In this document: positions 32,762 to 41,273 of the stretch, in pieces
Layout: every line of letters begins with the position of its first letter
Numbering within the stretch: position 1 is the stretch's first letter
Origin: Flavonifractor hominis
Lineage (GTDB): Bacteria; Bacillota; Clostridia; Oscillospirales; Oscillospiraceae
Reading direction: 5' to 3'
Length of the DNA: 64,000 nt
NCBI RefSeq assembly: GCF_040095835.1
Contig: NZ_JBBMFT010000002.1
Location: forward strand, 124,001 to 188,000
The notes under the pieces: model-generated
Seen by the model: only the letters and a program-made list of their open reading frames with translations
What the model was told of the DNA's origin: nothing
The model's database searches: none
Made by a program: the position numbers and the translations under genes

Positions 32762-34183
32762 TTACGATTTGTTGAATACCAGTGTCTTTATTACAACAGG
32801 TAATACGGCGCCGTCGGCTACCGGCGCGCCGATGTCCAGATAGTCGCCGTTGTCCACCCCCACGCCGTCCAGACAGAGCAGCGGGCCGCTCATTCGGGCG
32901 GCCATGGCCTGCCCCAGCACCTTGGCCTGGTCGGCCTCCACCAGCACCACGGGGATAAATCCGGCCTGCCGCAGGGGCTCCAGCCCTTCGGCAATGCCCC
33001 GGGCCAGTTCCTGCACCCGGCCATACCCCGGGTTCGGCTCCCCCCGCAGGGCCAGCACCAGCTGGGTCAGCCCGCCCTCGTCCCGGTACCAGGCCAGCTT
33101 CTCCCGGATGCACCGGGCCAGCTCCGCCGCCCCTGCCCCCTCCTCACTCCGGGTGAGCTTGAGAATGGGCAGATTTTTCATTGGGAAGGAGACCTCGCGG
33201 TAGAAGATGGTGGAGCCGGACAGGTCGGTGGCGTGACTTCCCGCCCCCACCACCGTGGCCCGGATGGTCTCGCTCCCCCGCAGGCGGCGTTCCTCCGAAA
33301 AGGCGGGGGAGCTGCGGATAGCCCGGCCCAGCAGCACCCCGATGTCCCCGAAGGCCAGCCAGTCCTCCGGCTGGTCATAGATGCAGTCGGCCACGCCCCC
33401 GGAGAAACACACCCAGGGCACCGGCCTGGGCTCCCAGCGGGTATCACTGGTGAGAAAAGCGTCCAGCCGGTCCCGCCCGGGGCGCAGGCCCGCAGCCTGC
33501 TCCAGAGCCTCCACCATGGCGCGGAGGACCGGTTCCAGCCCCTCCGGCGTGGCGGTCTGCCCCACCGCCGGGACACCGTCCACCCCCGCCCGGGTCAGCG
33601 CCGGTGAGACATAGGTGACCGTCCGGCTGGCCCGGTCGATCTTGATGAGCCGCCCCCCTACGTCCAGGCAACCGGTGGCAGCCAGCTCCCCGTGGGTGTA
33701 GAGCGCCAGGTTGGAGGTGCCGCCTCCAATATCAAAGTGTAATATATCCGTGTGATGTTCCTTTGAGTATTTATCCACACCCGCTCCACGGGCGGCCAGG
33801 ATGGATTCCAGGTCAGGCCCGGCGGTGGCCACCACGAAATCCCCGGCAAAGCTGGACAGGGCGGAGAGCACTTCCCGGGCGTTTTCCTTGCGGGCGGTCT
33901 CTCCGGTGATGATGACCGCGCCGGTATCGACCTGAGAGCGGTCAAAGCCCGACTTGTCGTATTCTTCCGCCACGATGGCCCCCACCCCGGCGGCGTCGAT
34001 GACCGTATCGGACAGCAGGGGTGTAAAGTGGATGGCGCTGCGGTAAAGCACCTCCCGCCCGGCAATGGATACCCGGGGGACGGTAAAGGGGTTGGCCCGG
34101 TTCTCCAGCGTCAGTCGGGAGAGGACCAGCTGGGTGGTGGAGGTGCCGATGTCGATGCCCACGGACAGCAGCTGCTCCCCCAT
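32762..34183 (-). CDS. eutA: Ethanolamine ammonia-lyase reactivating factor EutA
   Basis: ATPase chaperone that removes damaged cobalamin from EutBC. 473 residues with an actin/Hsp70-like fold: phosphate loop LLSVGIDIGTSTTQLVLSRL (core VGIDIGTSTTQ, about 7-17), the second phosphate motif HFDIGGGTSNLALY (about 140-153) and an adenosine motif near VCFSGGVADCIY (about 240). Start at ATG 34183, with AAGGAG nine bases upstream; it overlaps the adh stop as TAATG, so the two are translationally coupled. Confidence 0.94.
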   Translation of the reverse strand: MGEQLLSVGIDIGTSTTQLVLSRLTLENRANPFTVPRVSIAGREVLYRSAIHFTPLLSDTVIDAAGVGAIVAEEYDKSGFDRSQVDTGAVIITGETARKENAREVLSALSSFAGDFVVATAGPDLESILAARGAGVDKYSKEHHTDILHFDIGGGTSNLALYTHGELAATGCLDVGGRLIKIDRASRTVTYVSPALTRAGVDGVPAVGQTATPEGLEPVLRAMVEALEQAAGLRPGRDRLDAFLTSDTRWEPRPVPWVCFSGGVADCIYDQPEDWLAFGDIGVLLGRAIRSSPAFSEERRLRGSETIRATVVGAGSHATDLSGSTIFYREVSFPMKNLPILKLTRSEEGAGAAELARCIREKLAWYRDEGGLTQLVLALRGEPNPGYGRVQELARGIAEGLEPLRQAGFIPVVLVEADQAKVLGQAMAARMSGPLLCLDGVGVDNGDYLDIGAPVADGAVLPVVIKTLVFNKS

Positions 34184-35274
34184 TATCCCAGCTCCTTCAG
34201 CAGATGTTTTACGTCCTGTACGGAGACCGTGCGGGGGTTGGAGGAAATGCACCCATCCGCCAGCGCCGCCTCCGCCAGCCCATCCAGGTCAGCGCGGAGG
34301 GTGCGCCCCTCCACCCCGCAGGCGGTAAGCCGCTCGGGCAGCCCCAGCTGGCTCCGCAGCCGGTTCAGCCCCGCAGCGAGGGCCCTGGGATTGCCCGCCA
34401 GGCCGCACAGCCGGGCCAGCCGGGCATAGCGCTCCGCCGCGGCGCTCTCTGCTGCGTTGAAGGCGATCACATGGGGCAGCAGCATGGCATTGAGCCGCCC
34501 ATGGGGCACATGGTAGCGCCCTCCCAGGGCGTGGGCCATGCTGTGGCACACCCCCAGTCCGGCGGCATTGAATGCGATGCCCGCCAGATTGGAGGCCAAG
34601 AGCATCTGCTCCTTGGCCGTGCTCTCCCCGGCGCTCTCATAGGCCGGGCGCAGGTTGTGCCAGGCCATAACGAACGCCTTCTCTGCCAGGGCATCGGAAT
34701 AGGGGCTGTGCCCCCGGGCCACACATGCCTCGGCCGCGTGAGTGAGCACATCCATGCCCGTGTCCGCCGTCACTGCAGCCGGCACCCCTGCCAGCAGCAC
34801 CGGGTCCAGGATGGCCTCGTCAGGCAGAAAGTCATCGTCCACCAGGGGATACTTCACCCCCCGCTCTCCGTCGGTGAGCACAGCAAAGGAGGTGACCTCC
34901 GAGCCGGTGCCTGCCGTGGTGGGCACCGCGTAAAAGCGGACATCCTCCGGCGCGCCCAGCTTCTTGCCGAAGGTCAGCATGGCCTTGGCGCAGTCCATGG
35001 GAGAACCGCCCCCGAAGGCCACCACCGCCTGGGGCCGGAAGTCCGCCAGGACCCGGGCTCCCCGGGCCACCAGCGTCAGCGGCGGGTCGGGCACCACGTC
35101 GGTAAAGCGCTCCACGGTACAGCCCTTGAGGTGGACCAGTACCCGGTCCAGCAGGCCGGACTTGGCCAGGAAGGCATCGGTGATGACCATGACCCGCTTT
35201 CCGGCGAGCTGCTCCAGTCCGGCCAGAGCTCCGGAGCCGAAGGTGATGGTTGGTCTGAGTGTAAATCGTTGCAT
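34183..35274 (-). CDS. Iron-containing alcohol dehydrogenase (EutG-like)
   Basis: First gene of the eut operon. Likely reduces acetaldehyde to ethanol and regenerates NAD, the EutG job, inferred from position. 363 residues of the Fe-ADH family: AFGGGSPMDCAK (NAD binding, about 85-96), PTTAGTGSE (about 118), and the iron-binding histidines in CHSMAHALGGRYHVPHGRLNA (core HALGGRYHVPHG, about 243-254). The ATG at 35274 has AGGGGAA eight bases upstream; the frame opens further to 35826 but that part is another gene's antisense. Shorter than enterobacterial EutG (about 395). Confidence 0.9.
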   Translation of the reverse strand: MQRFTLRPTITFGSGALAGLEQLAGKRVMVITDAFLAKSGLLDRVLVHLKGCTVERFTDVVPDPPLTLVARGARVLADFRPQAVVAFGGGSPMDCAKAMLTFGKKLGAPEDVRFYAVPTTAGTGSEVTSFAVLTDGERGVKYPLVDDDFLPDEAILDPVLLAGVPAAVTADTGMDVLTHAAEACVARGHSPYSDALAEKAFVMAWHNLRPAYESAGESTAKEQMLLASNLAGIAFNAAGLGVCHSMAHALGGRYHVPHGRLNAMLLPHVIAFNAAESAAAERYARLARLCGLAGNPRALAAGLNRLRSQLGLPERLTACGVEGRTLRADLDGLAEAALADGCISSNPRTVSVQDVKHLLKELG

Positions 35275-35305
35275 ACGCGCTTCCCCTGTTTCTTCCTTGA
35301 TGGGG

Positions 35306-35335
35306 TTAGTATGGCGGCACAGGAAACAAATATAC
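35306..35335 (-). promoter_or_regulatory. Possible sporulation-type (SigE-like) promoter upstream of the eut operon
   Basis: On the minus strand GTATATT, 15 bases, CATACTAA, resembling the SigE pattern (ATATT-type -35, CATACA-type -10) better than SigA. It lies about 32 bases before the first eut gene and after the terminator at 35369. No good SigA promoter was seen in the gap. The match is visual and weak. Confidence 0.3.
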
Positions 35336-35368
35336 GGCCGGCCGGCCCCTGCGCATAAAAAAACACAG

Positions 35369-35398
35369 CAAAAGGGACGCCCAAAGGCGTCCCTTTTG
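35369..35398 (-). terminator. Terminator after the beta-CASP nuclease gene
   Basis: GCAAAAGGGACGCC pairs with GGCGTCCCTTTTGC around CAAA. On the minus strand a T-run (GTTTTTTT) follows shortly after. It insulates the eut operon from the upstream gene. Confidence 0.85.
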
Positions 35399-35410
35399 CT
35401 GCTACATGTT

Positions 35411-37006
35411 TTATCGGTCCCACTTTTCGATGAGGGCCCGCAGTTGATCTGCAAATTTGCCCAGGTCTTTGTTGGTGCCTCCCTTGTTGTGGGCAATGAC
35501 CTCCATAAGCTTGCGCCCCACATCCTCCAGACGCTGGTAGGCCGGGGAGACGCCGGAGGCCGGGGCCGGCTTCTTTTCGGGCGGGATGCCCGGAGCCAAC
35601 ATGCGGTCCTCCAACAGGTCGTACACCTCTTCATAATTGGGCGCATGGGCGGACAGGCCCCGCTGGCGCAGTGTGTCGGCGTAGATCTCGGTGACCTCGG
35701 CCTCGCCGTGGACCACAAAAACCTGCCGGGGCTTGGGATTGTAGTGTTCGATCCACCGCAGCAGGCCATCCCGGTCAGCATGGGAGGAGAGGCCGTGGAA
35801 ATTAACGATCCTGGCCCGCACAGCAATCTCCTCGCCGAAGAGCTTGACCGAGCTTACCCCGTTGAGCAGCCGCCTGCCCAAGCTGCCCTCGGCCTGGTAT
35901 CCCACAAAGACCACTGCGCATTCCGGCCGCCACAGATTGTGCTTGAGGTGGTGGCGGATGCGCCCGGCATCGCACATGCCAGAGGCCGAGATGATGACCC
36001 GGGGTGTGGGATCCAGGTTCAGTGCCTTGGACTCCTCACTGCTCTCGGTGATGGTGAGACCGGGGAACTGGAACAGAGCCCCGCCCTTGAGGGCGGCGAT
36101 GGCCTCCTCATCCAAATAGCCCCGCAGATCACCGGAGAAGATACGCGTGGCCTCGCTGGCCAGCGGGGAGTCCACCACCACCTGAAAATTAGGCTGGCTC
36201 TTCACCAGTCCCTGCTCCTTCATCTCCCGGATGAAGTACAGCAGTTCCTGGGTGCGGCCTACAGCAAAGGAGGGAATGATGACGTTGCCTCCCTTGCCAA
36301 GCGTCTCGTCAATGATGGCGGCCAGATCGGTGGTATAGTCCGGCTTCTGGCTCATATCGTGGAGGCGGTCGCCATAAGTGCTCTCCGTGAGCACATAGTC
36401 GGCGTCCCGGATGTACTGAGGATCTCGGATGACCGGCTGATCCCGGTTGCCGATGTCGCCCGAGAAGACCACCTTTCGGGTCTGGCCTCCCTCGGTGAGC
36501 CACATCTCCACACTGGCTGAACCCAGCAGATGGCCCGCGTCCGTAAAGCGGATCTTCACCCCGTCTTCAATGGGCAGCATGGTGCCGTACTCGCAGGTGA
36601 CGATATGCTCCAGCGCCGCTTCGGCGTCAGCCACCGTGTACAGCGGCTCCACCGGCTCCTCACCGGCCCGGCGGCCCTTCTGGTTCTGCCACTGGGCGTC
36701 GCTCTCCTGGATATGGGCGGAGTCCCGCAGCATGATGCTCAGCAGCTGGCCCGTGAGGCGCGTGCAGTAGATGTTGCCCGTGAAGCCCTGCTTGACCAGC
36801 AGGGGGATGCGGCCGGAGTGGTCGATGTGGGCGTGGGTGACCACCACCGCATCGATGTATCCGGCGCTGAAGTCCAGTTCCCGGTTATCCCGCTCATCCC
36901 GGCCCTGCTGCAATCCGCAGTCCACCAGGATCTTCTTCCCGCCGCACTCCACACAGTGGCAGCTGCCGGTGACGGCCCGTGCCGCGCCGAAAAAGGTCAG
37001 TTTCAT
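35411..37006 (-). CDS. MBL-fold beta-CASP ribonuclease-like protein
   Basis: A 531-residue metallo-beta-lactamase/beta-CASP protein, the group of CPSF-like RNA nucleases. Metal motif THAHIDHSGRIP (H-x-H-x-D-H, about 57-68), GHLLGSASVEM, then VFSGDIGNRDQPVIRDP (core SGDIGN), a beta-CASP insert with IPSFAVGRTQELLYFI (about 245), SASGMCDAGRIRHHL and the C-terminal SSHADRDG and VVHGE. Start ATG 37006 behind AAGGAGG. The C-terminal 50 residues are a separate helical tail. RNA substrate unknown. Confidence 0.9.
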   Translation of the reverse strand: MKLTFFGAARAVTGSCHCVECGGKKILVDCGLQQGRDERDNRELDFSAGYIDAVVVTHAHIDHSGRIPLLVKQGFTGNIYCTRLTGQLLSIMLRDSAHIQESDAQWQNQKGRRAGEEPVEPLYTVADAEAALEHIVTCEYGTMLPIEDGVKIRFTDAGHLLGSASVEMWLTEGGQTRKVVFSGDIGNRDQPVIRDPQYIRDADYVLTESTYGDRLHDMSQKPDYTTDLAAIIDETLGKGGNVIIPSFAVGRTQELLYFIREMKEQGLVKSQPNFQVVVDSPLASEATRIFSGDLRGYLDEEAIAALKGGALFQFPGLTITESSEESKALNLDPTPRVIISASGMCDAGRIRHHLKHNLWRPECAVVFVGYQAEGSLGRRLLNGVSSVKLFGEEIAVRARIVNFHGLSSHADRDGLLRWIEHYNPKPRQVFVVHGEAEVTEIYADTLRQRGLSAHAPNYEEVYDLLEDRMLAPGIPPEKKPAPASGVSPAYQRLEDVGRKLMEVIAHNKGGTNKDLGKFADQLRALIEKWDR

Positions 37007-37038
37007 GGGGCACCTCCTTGCAGTATTCTCTTGCAGCT

Positions 37039-37242
37039 TCATTGTAACCCCAAAACTGCCCGGTGTAAATAGTCGAATAAGGTGCGGTAGGAGGGACAGA
37101 ATACCCGCCGCCCCAAGATACAGGACAAAGCTTCGTTCCACTCTTCCAACGTATAGGTGTTGACCGGCAGTACACTCAGCAGCGTCAATAGCCAAACCAG
37201 ATCTGCCTCTCCTCCTAACCGCGCCAAAATCCGGTTTTCCAT
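37039..37242 (-). CDS. Small hypothetical protein (67 residues)
   Basis: A short ORF just upstream of the beta-CASP gene, with a strong site (GGAGGGGGG) six bases before the ATG at 37242; a second in-frame ATG at 37248 is possible. The protein MENRILARLGGEADLVWLLTL (first 20 or so) continues as hydrophobic/amphipathic helices and ends FDYLHRAVLGLQ. I do not recognise a family. It lies 32 bases before the nuclease gene in the same direction, so it is probably co-transcribed. Confidence 0.6.
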   Translation of the reverse strand: MENRILARLGGEADLVWLLTLLSVLPVNTYTLEEWNEALSCILGRRVFCPSYRTLFDYLHRAVLGLQ

Positions 37243-37276
37243 CCCCATCCCCCCTCCCGCCATTTTATGCCGCGCA

Positions 37277-37309
37277 TAAAAAAAGAGAGCCCCCTTACGG
37301 GGACTCTCC
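37277..37309 (-). terminator. Terminator of pyk
   Basis: Minus strand: GAGAGTCCCC and GGGGGCTCTC arms, a short GTAA loop, then seven T. Confidence 0.88.
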
Positions 37310-37324
37310 TTGAGCCGTTCTATG

Positions 37325-38755
37325 TTACAGGACCTCTTCCACGGTCTGGGCTTTGATGAGGTTGGTGGTACCAGACTTTCCGATGGGCACACCGGCAGTA
37401 ATGACCACGGTATCCCCTGCCTTGATGGCGCCCTCCTTGCGGGCCACCTCCACAGCCAGGGAGAACATCCGGTCGGTGGAGTCCACCTGGCCGGACAGGT
37501 AGGGATACACGCCCCAGGAGATGGCCAGCTGACGGCGGGTAGACTCCGTCTGGCACAGCGCCACAATGGGGCAGGCGGGGCGGAAACGGGAGATGACCTT
37601 GGCGGTATAGCCGGACTTGGTGGCCGCCAGAATGGCAGTGGCATTCAGGTCCATAGCGGTCAAGCAGCAGGAGTGGGTGATGGCGTCGCTGACGGTGCTG
37701 GCGCTGGTCAGCAGGTTGCGCTCCCGGAAGCGGCCCCAGTAATTGATGGCATCCTCCGCGGCGGTAACGGTATCCACCATGGTCTCCAGCGCCTCGATGG
37801 GGTACTTGCCGGAGGCGGTCTCACCAGAGAGCATCACGCAGGAGGTGCCGTCAAACACAGCGTTGGCCACATCAGATACCTCGGCACGGGTGGGCCGGGG
37901 GTTGCGGATCATGGAATCCAGCATCTGAGTCGCGGTGATAACGGGCTTGCCCTGGCGGATGGTCGCCTTGATCATCTTTTTCTGGAGGACGGGCACCTCG
38001 TGGGCGGGGATCTCCACACCCAGGTCGCCGCGGGCCACCATGATGCCGTCAGAGGCAGCAATGATGGCGTCCAGGTTGTTCACGCCCTCACGGTTTTCGA
38101 TCTTGGAGATGATGCGGATATCGTCCGCGCCATACTTATGCAGCTCCGCCCGGATGTCCTCTACGTCCTGGGCCTTGCGCACGAAGGAGGCCGCGATAAA
38201 GTCAAAGTCATTCTCGGCGGCAAACTTCAGGTCGGCCTTGTCCTTCTCAGTCAGAGAGGGCAGCAGGATGTTCACATCGGGGATATTGATGGACTTGTTG
38301 TTGGACAGAGGTCCGCCGTTCTCCACCACACAGTGGATATTGTGGCCCTCCACCTTCTCCACCAGCAGCTCAATCAGGCCATCGTCCACCAGAATACGGC
38401 AGCCGGGGCCCACTTCAGCATGCAGGTTCTGATAGGTGACGGACACCTGGGTCGCGTCGCCCACCACCTCATCGGTGCTCAGCATAAAAGACTGTCCCTT
38501 TTCCAGGGCCACAGGGCCGTTGGCAAAGGTCTTGATACGGATCTCAGGACCCTTTGTATCCAGAATGGTCGCCACAGGGGCGCCCAGCTCATCCCGCACC
38601 CGCTTGAGCATGGTCAGACGTGCCAGCTGCTCTTCGTGAGAGCCGTGGGAAAAGTTGAACCGGGCAGCATTCATGCCGGCCAGGATCAGTTTACGCATGG
38701 TCTCCTCATTGTCCACCGCGGGACCGAGGGTACAAATCACTTTTGTTTTTCTCAT
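37325..38755 (-). CDS. pyk: Pyruvate kinase
   Basis: Glycolytic enzyme forming pyruvate and ATP from phosphoenolpyruvate and ADP. 476 residues. Motifs: KTKVICTLGPAVDNEE at the start, NAARFNFSHGSHEEQ (about 29), DTKGPEIRIK (about 65), ISKIENREGVNNLD (catalytic Lys, about 215-228), MVARGDLGVEIP (about 240), ITATQMLDSMIRNPRPTRAE (core ATQMLDSM) and LSGETASGKYP. It lacks the extra C-terminal PEP-utiliser-like domain seen in some Bacillus enzymes. Start at ATG 38755 after GGAGGT. It lies 60 bases after the MFS gene in the same direction. Confidence 0.97.
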   Translation of the reverse strand: MRKTKVICTLGPAVDNEETMRKLILAGMNAARFNFSHGSHEEQLARLTMLKRVRDELGAPVATILDTKGPEIRIKTFANGPVALEKGQSFMLSTDEVVGDATQVSVTYQNLHAEVGPGCRILVDDGLIELLVEKVEGHNIHCVVENGGPLSNNKSINIPDVNILLPSLTEKDKADLKFAAENDFDFIAASFVRKAQDVEDIRAELHKYGADDIRIISKIENREGVNNLDAIIAASDGIMVARGDLGVEIPAHEVPVLQKKMIKATIRQGKPVITATQMLDSMIRNPRPTRAEVSDVANAVFDGTSCVMLSGETASGKYPIEALETMVDTVTAAEDAINYWGRFRERNLLTSASTVSDAITHSCCLTAMDLNATAILAATKSGYTAKVISRFRPACPIVALCQTESTRRQLAISWGVYPYLSGQVDSTDRMFSLAVEVARKEGAIKAGDTVVITAGVPIGKSGTTNLIKAQTVEEVL

Positions 38756-38815
38756 GTCGTACCTCCATAAGGTATCCGGTCTTATTTCAACCAATATGCA
38801 TTTTAGCCGCAGATA

Positions 38816-40054
38816 TCATACACCATTCCTGTCGATTTTGGAAGAGGTAACTTTCACGTATTTTTGCCTCAAAGCCAGCCCACACAGGACAATACCAACA
38901 CACCCGCAGGCAATACAGCCCCACAGCATCCCGTCAGCGCCCCCTCGGTCCAGGGTTGCGCCCGCCAACAGACCGCCCAACATACCTCCCAGGCCATTGG
39001 AGGCCACCATCATGATGGTCTGGCCCCGTACCCGGTCGGCGGGCGGCACCGACTCGTTGACAAAGTACACCGACGCCGGCGTAAACAGTCCGTACCCCAG
39101 CATCTGCAGCGGCTGGGCCATCAGCACTCCCGCATAGTTCCAGCTCAGCAGCAGGGCTACTCCTTTCAGCGTACCAAATACCATGCTCAGCAGCAGCAGC
39201 TTCCCGCTGCCAAAGCGGCGCATCAGCTTTGGGAAGAAAAAGGCGGTAGGCAGTTCAAATCCGCCCATCAGAAACAGCGCCAGTCCCAGGTCGGCATCGG
39301 TACCCCCCCGGCTTGTGACGATGTTCACCAGGAAGTTGGACAGGGGCATGATGCCCGTCAGGCCAAAGAGCACTCCCAGCAGCATCAGGGTAAAGCGCCG
39401 GTTTCCACGTAGCAGAGCCAGTACGGAACGTGGCTGGTCTGTTGCCTCCTGCCTCTGCTGGGGCTGGGCGCGATAGGCCGGGTAGGTACATACCAGCAGG
39501 ATCTCCACCGCCACCAGGACCACATGGGTGGCCAGGGTGCTCTCCAGCCCCAGCCACCGCACCTGCGCACCCAACAGCACGCACACCAGCGCATAAGCCA
39601 GCGAACCGATCCCCCGCCCCAGGCTGTAGCGGATGGGCATACCTGCGTTAATAAACTGGATCGCCATGGCGTCCATCAGCGGATAGCTGGATACCTCCAG
39701 GCCGCCGATCACGGCCCATACCAGAATGGTGCTCCACAGTCCCATGCCGCTGTCCAGCCAGAACCATACCCCTGCGGCCAGGGACAGCACCATGGACACG
39801 GCTACAATGCGCTTGAGAGGGATCTCCGGGTGGCGGTCGGCAAAGCCACCCAACAGAGGCTGACACACGATGCCCGCCAGGCAGCGCACCGCAGTCATCA
39901 GCCCCGCCTGGCCGTTGCTGAAGCCACGGTCCAGCAGCAGGGCGGTCTGGTAGGCCACAATGGCGGCAAACATGGCCCAGAAACCCACCTGCATGGCAAT
40001 ATAGTGGTAGTCCAGCCGCCGCAGGGACGGGGCCGGGCGATTGGCTCGGTTCAA
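38816..40054 (-). CDS. MFS transporter (nucleoside/sugar proton symporter-like)
   Basis: A 412-residue major facilitator permease with 12 hydrophobic segments. Helix 1 starts within YIAMQVGFWAMFAAIVAYQ, followed by GFSNGQAGLMTAVRCLAGIV and the loop GGFADRHPEIPLKR (core DRHPEIPLKR), typical of the LacY/nucleoside-H+ symporter branch. Start uncertain: no ATG precedes helix 1, so I take the TTG at 40054, with GGAG ten bases upstream and eight bases from the previous gene's stop. It follows the MBOAT/DHHW acetylation pair in one transcription unit. Substrate unknown. Confidence 0.8.
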   Translation of the reverse strand: MNRANRPAPSLRRLDYHYIAMQVGFWAMFAAIVAYQTALLLDRGFSNGQAGLMTAVRCLAGIVCQPLLGGFADRHPEIPLKRIVAVSMVLSLAAGVWFWLDSGMGLWSTILVWAVIGGLEVSSYPLMDAMAIQFINAGMPIRYSLGRGIGSLAYALVCVLLGAQVRWLGLESTLATHVVLVAVEILLVCTYPAYRAQPQQRQEATDQPRSVLALLRGNRRFTLMLLGVLFGLTGIMPLSNFLVNIVTSRGGTDADLGLALFLMGGFELPTAFFFPKLMRRFGSGKLLLLSMVFGTLKGVALLLSWNYAGVLMAQPLQMLGYGLFTPASVYFVNESVPPADRVRGQTIMMVASNGLGGMLGGLLAGATLDRGGADGMLWGCIACGCVGIVLCGLALRQKYVKVTSSKIDRNGV

Positions 40055-40061
40055 GGTTTGA

Positions 40062-41261
40062 TCACTCCGTTTTCTGATATTGGAACAACTCATCCAGGCC
40101 GATTCCGCCCACGTTGTACAGCGTAAGCACCAGATCGGGCTCCAGCTCAGCAATGCTTTCCAGCAGGTCCCCCTGGAAATAGCGCAGGTCGATGGTAGTC
40201 AGCTGGGAGCAGGACAGGGACAAGAAGGGGGTCAATGCGCAGGCAAAGGAATCCCGCAGCAGTACCACCCGGGGCCCATCGGGATTTTCGTGGTTGGTAA
40301 TGGTGGCAAGAGGGTAGTCCCCCCCGGCGTAGTAGGTATAGGGGTTGCCGTTAAACCAGTCCCGCTCCTCCACCCGCTCGGGGAAGCAAACCGACTCGGC
40401 AAAGGGGCCGGTGCGGTCGATGGCGTAAAAGGGGCAGGTGTAACTCAGATCCGTGTTAAAGCGGGGGGTGTAGAGGGTAAAATCGTCCGCCCCGGCGTAG
40501 AGGGACCCCACCCGCTTGCCCTGGCTGCCCAGGAAAAAGTCCTCCAGCACGGTCGTTTCCCAGTTGTCCGGGTCGGTGAGGGACGGGTCGGTGGCAAGGA
40601 GGTCCACCTGCCCGGTCAGGTACTGCCAGGCAAAAAAGGCCGCCTCCGGCTTCCAGTGGTGGTCGGTACGGAAAAACCAGTCGGCGTAAGTCCCGTTCTC
40701 CTCAAACAGGGGCCGAAGGTCAGTGTACGGCGTTCCCTCCGCCTCCAGCGCGGCCAGAAAGGCGTCGGCGGTCTCATTGCCGTATTCCTGCACCCCCTCG
40801 GGCAGCAGATCCTGCCCCTGTTCGATCTTCTGAGGGGCCAGCACAAAACGATAGGGAATGCCCAGCTCTTCCAGCGCCCGGGCAAACTCTACCGTGGCGT
40901 CAGCGTGGGCGGTTATTGTCTCCTCACTGACCGGGCCAGCCTGAAGATCCACAAAATTGAGCGCCCCGGTGGATAACTTCACCACCGTGTTCGCGCTCAC
41001 CGTGTCCTCCACCACCCGACGGCCGGTGAGCCGCTGCACCCCGCCGTAGAGCTGGATAAACAGATGGTGCCGGTCCAGATCCTGATTGGCGGCGCTCTCC
41101 GCGCCTTCCAAAACAGCGGCCGCATCCCGCTGCTCAAAGGAGGTCTTCAGCAGGTGTTTCAGATCCCCTTCTCCGCCGAACCAGGCCGTGGCCAGCAGCA
41201 AAAGTCCTGCCGCCACCGCGGCCAGGAAGACCACAGCCGTCATGGTATTGCGTCGGTTCAT
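40062..41261 (-). CDS. DHHW/AlgX-J type O-acetyltransferase protein
   Basis: A 399-residue membrane-anchored extracytoplasmic protein partnering MBOAT acyltransferases. A signal anchor sits at about 8-28. The DHHW motif (RTDHHWKPEAAF, about 197-208) and the C-terminal Ser nucleophile block VVLLRDSFACALTPFL (about 328) match the AlgJ/AlgX SGNH-like fold that moves acetyl groups onto polysaccharide. Starts 12 bases after the MBOAT gene. Target glycan (exopolysaccharide or cell-wall polymer) is inferred only. Confidence 0.88.
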   Translation of the reverse strand: MNRRNTMTAVVFLAAVAAGLLLLATAWFGGEGDLKHLLKTSFEQRDAAAVLEGAESAANQDLDRHHLFIQLYGGVQRLTGRRVVEDTVSANTVVKLSTGALNFVDLQAGPVSEETITAHADATVEFARALEELGIPYRFVLAPQKIEQGQDLLPEGVQEYGNETADAFLAALEAEGTPYTDLRPLFEENGTYADWFFRTDHHWKPEAAFFAWQYLTGQVDLLATDPSLTDPDNWETTVLEDFFLGSQGKRVGSLYAGADDFTLYTPRFNTDLSYTCPFYAIDRTGPFAESVCFPERVEERDWFNGNPYTYYAGGDYPLATITNHENPDGPRVVLLRDSFACALTPFLSLSCSQLTTIDLRYFQGDLLESIAELEPDLVLTLYNVGGIGLDELFQYQKTE

Positions 41262-41273
41262 CCCTTCCCCTCC

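Noticed and set aside
28697..32803. Long plus-strand frames (650 and 621 residues) across the eut operon
   Set aside because: Antisense to eutE, eutL, eutC and eutB, all of which match known families in full length.
34183..35826. 547-residue version of the alcohol dehydrogenase
   Set aside because: The extra 184 residues are antisense to the beta-CASP gene and cross a terminator; the family starts at MQRF (35274).
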